Shown here: piece by piece, positions 5,969 through 10,544 of the stretch
Numbering within the stretch: position 1 is the stretch's first letter
How the letters are laid out: each line of letters starts with the position of its first letter
Assembly (NCBI GenBank): GCA_005885115.1
Contig: VAXX01000226.1
Coordinates: 1-10,544 of the forward strand
Reading direction: 5' to 3'
Origin: Actinomycetota bacterium
GTDB lineage: Bacteria; Actinomycetota; Actinomycetes; Mycobacteriales; Micromonosporaceae
DNA: 10,544 nucleotides
Translations under genes and position numbers: made by a program
The notes under the pieces: generated by a model
Databases searched by the model: none
What the model saw: only the letters and a program-made list of their open reading frames with translations
Told to the model about the DNA's origin: nothing

Positions 5969-7264
5969 GTGACAACGACCACTGGCGCGAAGCGCTCCGG
6001 CGCCGCAGGCGCCAAGATGCACCGGGCCTGGATCGTGGCGGGGGTGGCGTTCGTGGCCACCGTGGGCGCGGCCGGGTTCCGGGCCACGCCGGGCGTACTC
6101 ATCAATCCGTTGCGGCAGGAGTTCGGCTGGTCGCTGAGTGCGATCTCCGCCGCCGTGTCGATCAACCTGATCCTGTTCGGGGTCACCGCCCCGTTCGCCG
6201 CCGCGCTGATGGAGCGCTTCGGGATCCGGCGGGTGGTCGCCAGCGCGCTGGTGCTGGTCGCCGCCGGGAGCGGGCTGACCGTCTTCATGCGGGCGAGCTG
6301 GCAGCTCATCCTGTGCTGGGGCGTCCTGGTCGGGCTCGGTACCGGGTCGATGGCGATGTCGTTCGTAGCCATGGTGACCGGCCGCTGGTTCGTCAAGCGG
6401 CGCGGCATCGTCACCGGGGTACTGACCGCCGGCGGGGCCACCGGGCAACTGGCCTTCCTGCCGGTACTCGCGTCGTTGACGGCCCGGTACGGGTGGCGCA
6501 GTGCCGCGTTGACCGTCGCGGGGTGTGCGCTCGCGGTCGTACCGCTGATCGTGTTCTTCCTCCGGGACCATCCCGCGTCCGTCGGCCTGCCGGCCTACGG
6601 CGCCGACGAGGTGCAGGCGCCTCCGGTGCGTACCACCGGGGCTGCGCGAAGGGCGACCACCGCGTTGCGGGACGCGGCGCGGACCGGGACCTTCTGGCTG
6701 CTCGCCGGTTCTTTCGCGATCTGCGGGGCGACCACCAACGGCCTGATCGGCACCCACTTCATCCCGGCCGCGCACGACCACGGGATGCCGCAGACCACCG
6801 CCGCCGGCCTGCTCGCGCTGGTCGGGGCCTTCGACATCGTGGGTACGGTGGCCTCCGGCTGGCTCACCGACCGGTACGATTCGCGGCTGCTCCTGGCCAT
6901 GTACTACGGCCTGCGGGGGTTGTCCCTGCTCGTCCTGCCCGGCCTGCTGGCCGCCACGCTGCACCCCAGCATGCTGGTGTTCGTGCTGTTCTACGGCCTG
7001 GACTGGATCGCCACCGTACCCCCGACGATCGCGCTGTGCCGCGAGCGCTTCGGCGATGCCGGGCCGGTGGTGTTCGGCTGGGTGTTCGCCTCCCACCAGG
7101 TCGGCGCGGCGCTGGCCGCCAGCGCGGCCGGGTTCATCCACGACCAGACCGGCCGGTACGACGCGGCGTTCTACCTCGCGGGTCTGCTCGCTCTCGGCGC
7201 TGCCGCGCTCTCGTTCGGTATCCGTCGCCCGCGCGTCCAACTGCGGGTGGCCTTCGCCGAGTGA
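5969..7264 (+). CDS. MFS transporter, 12 transmembrane segments
   Basis: A 431-residue permease. The first helix begins at about residue 18 (AWIVAGVAFVATVGAAGF). The second helix runs into the family loop as PFAAALMERFGIRRVV, a variant of MFS motif A, which recurs between helices 8 and 9 as SGWLTDRYDSRLLL. A long polar loop (about 200-240) separates the two six-helix halves. The helix 1-2 region (GVLINPLRQEFGWSLSAISAAVS) resembles MFS proteins of the monocarboxylate/oxalate-formate type, which suggests an organic-anion substrate, but weakly. GTG 5969 was chosen for the AGGA site 7 nt upstream; the in-frame ATG at 5897 would add 24 polar residues and run into the AraC-type gene. Its TGA overlaps the next start by 4 bp, giving coupled translation. 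The divergent AraC-type gene probably regulates it. Confidence 0.9.
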   Translation: MTTTTGAKRSGAAGAKMHRAWIVAGVAFVATVGAAGFRATPGVLINPLRQEFGWSLSAISAAVSINLILFGVTAPFAAALMERFGIRRVVASALVLVAAGSGLTVFMRASWQLILCWGVLVGLGTGSMAMSFVAMVTGRWFVKRRGIVTGVLTAGGATGQLAFLPVLASLTARYGWRSAALTVAGCALAVVPLIVFFLRDHPASVGLPAYGADEVQAPPVRTTGAARRATTALRDAARTGTFWLLAGSFAICGATTNGLIGTHFIPAAHDHGMPQTTAAGLLALVGAFDIVGTVASGWLTDRYDSRLLLAMYYGLRGLSLLVLPGLLAATLHPSMLVFVLFYGLDWIATVPPTIALCRERFGDAGPVVFGWVFASHQVGAALAASAAGFIHDQTGRYDAAFYLAGLLALGAAALSFGIRRPRVQLRVAFAE

Positions 7265-7767
7265 CCTGTACGTCGGCCGCCGCGGGAGCGCCGCGCACGG
7301 TACCCCCGCCGTCGTCGGCGACCCGGCCCCCGGCCGAGTACGCCGGGGGCGCGTGCCAACTGATGGACTTCGATGTCGTGTCGGCGGTGCTCGGGGTCCG
7401 GTTCGAGGTCGCCGGGGCGGGCAACGTCGACGACACGTACACCTGCGTGCTGCAACGGGTCGACGTACGGCTGCCCGACCTGTCGCTCGCGGTCACCCCG
7501 ACCGTGGCGGACACCGGGATCTTCCACGACAAGGTGATCCCGAAGGGCGCCACGGTGCTCAGTGACCTGGGCAAACTCGGGTACAGCCGGCCGGTGCCGG
7601 CCTCCGGTGACGCCGGGCCGGGGGTCGAGGTCGGCTGGCTGTCCGGCAACCAGCGGCTGATGGTGCTGCGCTACCGCGGCCCGGCCGGTACCGCCCCGGG
7701 CGACGTCACCGCCCTCGGGCCGAAGCTGGTCGACCTGGCCAAGAAGGTCGACCAGGCCAGCGAATGA
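7261..7767 (+). CDS. Small two-cysteine protein, exported-looking but lacking a signal peptide
   Basis: A 168-residue protein whose GTG start overlaps the MFS stop (GTGA). It opens with VTCTSAAAGAPRTVPPP, just what follows the lipobox cysteine in an actinobacterial lipoprotein: Cys, then a Ser/Ala/Pro-rich tether. The body (about 28-168) has Cys32 (GGACQLMDFD) and Cys62 (DDTYTCVLQR), a spacing reminiscent of exported DUF3558-like proteins, where the pair forms a disulfide. Yet no hydrophobic leader precedes Cys3, and the upstream reading frame inside the MFS gene is Arg-rich, not hydrophobic. The gene may have lost its leader, or the protein may be cytoplasmic. Coding quality is good throughout. 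I do not recognise a specific family. Coupling to the MFS gene suggests a shared role, for instance an accessory or solute-binding part, but that is a guess. Confidence 0.75.
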   Translation: MTCTSAAAGAPRTVPPPSSATRPPAEYAGGACQLMDFDVVSAVLGVRFEVAGAGNVDDTYTCVLQRVDVRLPDLSLAVTPTVADTGIFHDKVIPKGATVLSDLGKLGYSRPVPASGDAGPGVEVGWLSGNQRLMVLRYRGPAGTAPGDVTALGPKLVDLAKKVDQASE

Positions 7768-7768
7768 T

Positions 7769-7780
7769 CGGCCTAGGCCG
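7769..7780. repeat. Perfect 12-bp palindrome between convergent genes
   Basis: CGGCCTAGGCCG is a perfect 12-bp palindrome in the 21-bp gap between two convergent stop codons. GGCCT within it also pairs with AGGCC at 7754-7758 inside the end of the upstream gene. No T-run follows on either strand. It could be a weak bidirectional terminator or chance in GC-rich DNA. Confidence 0.35.
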
Positions 7781-7788
7781 GCATCGGG

Positions 7789-8469
7789 TCAGCGGGCCGC
7801 GACGAAGACCCGGGAGGCGACCTCGCGGGGCAGCCGGATCTGCTCCCCGGCCTGGTCGATGATGACCTCGTCGCGGTCCTGCGCCACGTGCACCGTCGCG
7901 CCCGGGTCGACACCGGCGGCGTGCAGTTGGCGCAACACATCGGCGTCGGTCTGTACGCTCTCGCAGATCCGCCGGACGATCACCGCGCCGGACAGGCCGG
8001 GGAAGGCCAGGTTGCGCTCGCCGTCCACGCCCGGCTCGGCCGTGGTCCCACCGACGAAGTCGTCCAGGCCCGGGATCGGGTTCCCGTACGGGGAGCGGGT
8101 CGGCCGGCCCAGCAGCTCGTAGAGCCGCGCCTCGACCGCCTCGCTGATCACGTGCTCCCAGCGGCAGGCCTCCTCGTGGGCCGCCTCGTACGGCAGGCCG
8201 ATCACGTTGACCAGCAACAGCTCGGCGAGCCGGTGCTTGCGCATGACCCGGACGGCGTACCCGCGGCCCGTGGCGGTCAGGTGCAGGTGCCGGTCGCCCT
8301 CGACGGTGAGCAGGCCGTCGCGCTCCATCCGGTTGACCGTCGGGCTCACCGTCGGGCCGCTCTGGTGCAGGCGCTCCGCGATCCGGGCACGCAGCGGGAC
8401 GACCCCTTCCTCCTCGAGTTCGAGGATGGTCCGCAGGTACATCTCGGTGGTGTCGACCAGATCGTTCAC
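7789..8469 (-). CDS. DtxR/IdeR-family metal-dependent repressor
   Basis: A 226-residue protein colinear with DtxR/IdeR: winged-helix DNA-binding domain (1-73), dimerisation and metal domain (74-140) and a C-terminal SH3-like domain (about 150-226). All metal ligands are at canonical numbers: His79, Glu83 and His98 for one site; Met10, Cys102, Glu105 and His106 for the other. NPIPGLDDF (130-138) is the usual linker. This predicts Fe(II)- or Mn(II)-activated repression. The recognition helix differs: where DtxR and IdeR read SQTV and an Ala/Ser, this one reads S42-P43-T44-V45-N46, so Gln43, a base-contacting residue, is lost. The GTG start is preceded by GGAGGGAAGGA, a strong ribosome site. It faces the sulfurtransferase/deacetylase operon across 55 bp holding an iron-box-like sequence, and it may control both sides. 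Whether it is the main iron regulator or a paralogue cannot be told here. Confidence 0.92.
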   Translation of the reverse strand: MNDLVDTTEMYLRTILELEEEGVVPLRARIAERLHQSGPTVSPTVNRMERDGLLTVEGDRHLHLTATGRGYAVRVMRKHRLAELLLVNVIGLPYEAAHEEACRWEHVISEAVEARLYELLGRPTRSPYGNPIPGLDDFVGGTTAEPGVDGERNLAFPGLSGAVIVRRICESVQTDADVLRQLHAAGVDPGATVHVAQDRDEVIIDQAGEQIRLPREVASRVFVAAR

Positions 8470-8524
8470 GGGTTCCTTCCCTCCGACCGTCGATGCTACC
8501 TGCCGGGTAGGACAGACTAAGGAC
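8470..8524. promoter_or_regulatory. Divergent promoter with iron-box-like site and dyad
   Basis: Two elements stand out in this 55-bp gap. TAGGACAGACTAA at 8508-8520 fits, on the other strand, the TTAG-N5-CCTA frame of the DtxR/IdeR operator at every defined base; the inner bases do not match the consensus. CTACC-TGCCG-GGTAG at 8496-8510 is a second dyad. TAGCAT (complement of 8493-8498) is a good -10 box for the DtxR-type gene, overlaps that dyad, and is followed by the strong ribosome site. Repressor bound to either element could block both promoters. The elements are seen; their function is inferred. Confidence 0.5.
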
Positions 8525-9355
8525 GTGAGGGATCACTTGATCACCGTCCCGGAGCTGGCCGAGGCGCTGGCTTCCGCGCGGCCGCCGACCGTACTGGATG
8601 TCCGCTGGCGGCTGGCCGGCCCGCCGACCCGGGGGGACTACGAAGCCGCGCACATCCCGGGCGCGGCCTTCATCGACCTGGACGCGCAGGTGTCCGGGCC
8701 GCCGGGCGCGGGCGGGCGGCACCCGCTGCCGGATCCGGCGGCGTTGCAGCAGACGCTGCGGGCGGCCGGGGTCGGTGGGGACCGGCCGGTGGTCGCCTAC
8801 GACGCCGGGGACGGCCAGGCCGCGGCCCGGCTCTGGTGGACGCTGCGCTGGGCGGGACATCCAGCGGTACGGGTGCTGGACGGCGGCTTCGCCGCGTGGC
8901 GGGCCGGCAAGCGGCCCGTCGAGCCGGGGACGGCGACCCCGGTACGCGCAGACTTCACCGTCAGTCCGGGCCACCTGCCGGTGCTCGACGCGGCCGACGC
9001 GGCGAAGGTCGCCGGGGCCGGGGTCCTGCTCGACGCCCGGGTACCGGCCCGGTACCGCGGCGAGACCGAGCCCGTCGACCCGGTGGCCGGGCATATTCCG
9101 GGCGCGGTGAACCTGCCCAGCGCCGACCTGGTCGGACCGGACGGGCACCTGCTCCCGCCCGAGGCGCTACGGGAACGCTTCGCCGCCGCCGGGGTACGCC
9201 CGGACCGTCCGGTGGGCGTGTACTGCGGCTCCGGCGTGACCGCCGCGCACACCGTGCTCGCGCTCACCGTCGCCGGGGTTCCGGACGCCGCCCTGTACGT
9301 CGGCTCGTGGAGCCACTGGATCACCGACCCGACCCGCCCGATCGGCCGCTCATGA
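8525..9355 (+). CDS. Two-domain rhodanese-type sulfurtransferase (thiosulfate/3-mercaptopyruvate)
   Basis: A 276-residue tandem-rhodanese protein. The N-terminal domain (about 5-130) has the family blocks VLDVRW, DYEAAHIPGAAFIDLD and LDGGFAAW, but its active-site position has no cysteine (VAYDAGDGQAAARLWW), as expected for the structural half. The C-terminal domain (about 150-276) has LLDARVPARYRGE, GHIPGAVNLP and the catalytic loop C234-GSGVTA. A CGSGVT loop is typical of 3-mercaptopyruvate sulfurtransferases such as SseA, while thiosulfate enzymes usually carry CRxGxx; so mercaptopyruvate is the likelier donor. It makes a protein persulfide and passes sulfur on. The GTG at 8525 has AAGGA too close to act as a normal ribosome site; TTG at 8537 with GAGG 6 nt upstream is an alternative. 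The stop overlaps the next start as ATGA, giving coupled translation. Confidence 0.9.
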   Translation: MRDHLITVPELAEALASARPPTVLDVRWRLAGPPTRGDYEAAHIPGAAFIDLDAQVSGPPGAGGRHPLPDPAALQQTLRAAGVGGDRPVVAYDAGDGQAAARLWWTLRWAGHPAVRVLDGGFAAWRAGKRPVEPGTATPVRADFTVSPGHLPVLDAADAAKVAGAGVLLDARVPARYRGETEPVDPVAGHIPGAVNLPSADLVGPDGHLLPPEALRERFAAAGVRPDRPVGVYCGSGVTAAHTVLALTVAGVPDAALYVGSWSHWITDPTRPIGRS

Positions 9356-10407
9356 CCTCGACCGTGGTGTGGACCGAGGACCTGCTGCGGTACGACCTCG
9401 GTGACCATCCGCTGGACCCGGTACGCGTCGAGCTGACCATGGCCCTGGCCCGGGACCTCGGCATCCTCGACCGGCCGGACGTGTCGATGTGCAGCCCGGC
9501 GCCGGCCGACGAGGCGGCACTGACCCGGGTTCACGAGCGCGCGTACATCGAGGCGGTCAAGCGCGGCGGACCGGGGTACGGGCTGGACACCCCGGACAAC
9601 CCGGTGTTCCCCGGGATGCACGAGGCGGCCGCCCTGGTGGCCGGTGCGACGCTCGCCGCCGCCGAGGAGGTCTGGTCCGGCCGGGCACTGCGGGCGGTCA
9701 ACATCGCCGGGGGACTGCACCACGCGATGGCGGACCGGGCCAGCGGCTTCTGCGTGTACAACGATCCGGCGATCGCGATCGCCCGGTTGCTCGACCTCGG
9801 GGCGACCCGGATTGCATACATAGACGTCGACGTCCATCACGGCGACGGGGTACAGGAGATCTTCTACGCCGATCCGCGGGTACTCACCGTCAGCCTGCAC
9901 GAGACACCGCTGGCGCTGTTCCCGGGTACCGGGTTCCCGACCGAGACGGGCGCACCGGGCGCCGAGGGCAGCGCCGTCAACGTCGCGCTCCCGCCCGGTA
10001 CCGGCGATCCGGGGTGGCTGCGGGCGTTCCACGCGGTGGTGCCCTCGGTGGTACGCGCGTTCGCGCCCGAGGTCGTCATCAGCCAGTGCGGCGCCGACGG
10101 GCACCGGCTGGACCCGTTGGCGGACCTGCGGTTGAGCGTGGACGGGCAGCGGGAGAGCTACCTGGCGATGCGGGCGCTGGCCGACGAGCTGTGCGGCGGT
10201 CGGTGGATCGTGACCGGTGGCGGGGGGTACGCCCTGGTCGAGGCGGTACCCCGGGCGTGGCCGGACCGGATGACCGACGGTACGCCGCCGCGCTGGCAAC
10301 CGTGGGAACCCAGCGGCGCACCGGACGCGCTCGACCGGGCGGTACTGGCGACCCGGCGGGCGGTCTTCCCGTTGTACGGGCTCGACCCCTTCGATCCCCG
10401 GGACTGA
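9352..10407 (+). CDS. acuC: AcuC-type class I histone-deacetylase family protein
   Basis: A 351-residue zinc-dependent deacylase with the class I arrangement. His123-His124 (GGLHHAMADRASGFCVYND) are the charge-relay histidines; Asp160 and His162 in YIDVDVHHGDGVQ, with Asp249 in QCGADGHRLDPLA, are the zinc ligands; Tyr293 in TGGGGYA is the transition-state tyrosine. AcuC in Bacillus deacetylates acetyl-CoA synthetase and so reactivates it; this protein is the actinobacterial counterpart by motif and length. It has no signal peptide and acts in the cytoplasm. ATG 9352 overlaps the sulfurtransferase TGA (ATGA), so the two are translated in a coupled way, and a GNAT-type gene starts 7 bp after its stop. 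It shares the operon whose promoter faces the DtxR-type repressor. The true substrate is not shown by the sequence. Confidence 0.92.
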   Translation: MTSTVVWTEDLLRYDLGDHPLDPVRVELTMALARDLGILDRPDVSMCSPAPADEAALTRVHERAYIEAVKRGGPGYGLDTPDNPVFPGMHEAAALVAGATLAAAEEVWSGRALRAVNIAGGLHHAMADRASGFCVYNDPAIAIARLLDLGATRIAYIDVDVHHGDGVQEIFYADPRVLTVSLHETPLALFPGTGFPTETGAPGAEGSAVNVALPPGTGDPGWLRAFHAVVPSVVRAFAPEVVISQCGADGHRLDPLADLRLSVDGQRESYLAMRALADELCGGRWIVTGGGGYALVEAVPRAWPDRMTDGTPPRWQPWEPSGAPDALDRAVLATRRAVFPLYGLDPFDPRD

Positions 10408-10414
10408 TCCGGCG

Positions 10415-10544
10415 ATGGGGCGGGCGGCGGACGTACTCCTGGCCGACGGTTCGACTGTCCACATGCGACAGATCGAGCCCGGGGACGCGGACGCGATCGT
10501 CGCGCTGCACTCGCGGTTCTCGGCGCGCACCCGGTACCTGCGGT
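10415..10544 (+). CDS. GNAT-type acetyltransferase, N-terminal fragment (cut by window end)
   Basis: Only 43 residues are visible: MGRAADVLLADGSTVHMRQI, then EPGDADAIVALHSRFSARTRYLR. The pattern 'DG-TV-xRxI-PxDAxAIVxLHxRxSxxTRYLRF' is the opening of GNAT domains in large actinobacterial acyltransferases, including the Pat-type enzymes that join a GNAT domain to an acyl-CoA-synthetase-like domain and acetylate lysines. The rest lies beyond the window, so domain number and order cannot be checked. It starts 7 bp after the acuC stop with no strong ribosome site; the ATG choice is provisional. Its place after an AcuC-type deacetylase gene suggests the writer and eraser of one acetylation switch. 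Confidence 0.7.
   Translation, partial: MGRAADVLLADGSTVHMRQIEPGDADAIVALHSRFSARTRYLR

Noticed and set aside
2960..7240. A 1426-codon leftward frame spanning the peptidase gene and far upstream
   Set aside because: Only the part from the ATG at 4939 looks like protein of a known family; the rest is Arg/Gly/Pro-rich and antisense or out of frame to the AraC-type and MFS genes.
8797..10530. Long leftward frames opposite the sulfurtransferase and AcuC genes (up to 577 codons), and others opposite the peptidase gene
   Set aside because: Low-complexity Arg/Gly/Pro composition typical of shadow frames in high-GC DNA; the opposite strand holds genes with clear catalytic motifs.
1..10544. Defence island, prophage, integrative element or CRISPR
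   Set aside because: No integrase, transposase, phage structural gene, nuclease, helicase or regularly spaced repeat array is visible; composition is even across the window.

Overview
The window is very GC-rich, with G/C at most third codon positions, GTG starts and frequent 4-bp gene overlaps. The best protein matches I recall are actinomycete ones: an IdeR-type regulator, an actinobacterial class II Fic protein and a GlxA-type AraC regulator. GTAC tetranucleotides are very dense. I read it as chromosomal DNA of an actinomycete, probably of the Micromonosporaceae kind; that family call is inference. I see no rRNA, tRNA, transposase, CRISPR array or phage gene.

Layout, left to right. (1) 1-185: the C-terminal end of an unidentified rightward gene. 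(2) 190-1770: a divergent locus in which a MarR-type regulator (rightward) faces a two-gene leftward operon for an NAD(P)H-binding oxidoreductase and a DoxX-like membrane protein. (3) 1786-2971: a class II Fic protein (predicted AMP transferase) with its own C-terminal winged helix, preceded by three copies of an 11-bp motif spaced about two helical turns apart, which look like its operator. Its gene overlaps the next, convergent gene by 12 bp. (4) 2960-7767: a second divergent locus. Leftward are a GlxA/AraC-type regulator and, translationally coupled to it, a cytoplasmic prolyl oligopeptidase. Rightward are an MFS transporter and, overlapping by 4 bp, a small two-cysteine protein that looks like a lipoprotein without its signal peptide. 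(5) 7789-10544: a third divergent locus. Leftward is a DtxR/IdeR-type metal-dependent repressor. Rightward is an operon of two-domain sulfurtransferase, AcuC-type class I deacetylase, and the start of a GNAT-type gene cut by the window edge.

How the genes may work together. Each divergent block pairs a one-component regulator with the genes it probably controls: MarR with oxidoreductase/DoxX, AraC with peptidase and/or transporter, DtxR with the sulfurtransferase/AcuC operon. The last block joins a deacetylase to a probable acetyltransferase, as in the acetyl-CoA synthetase acetylation switch, and may place it next to metal-responsive control. The Fic locus looks self-contained and self-regulated.

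Most genes belong to familiar families. The most unusual points are the Fic operator array, an apparent roughly 30-residue in-frame gap inside the Fic domain, the altered recognition helix of the DtxR-type protein next to an iron-box-like site, and the exported-looking protein that has no export signal. I do not see a clearly new multi-gene system.
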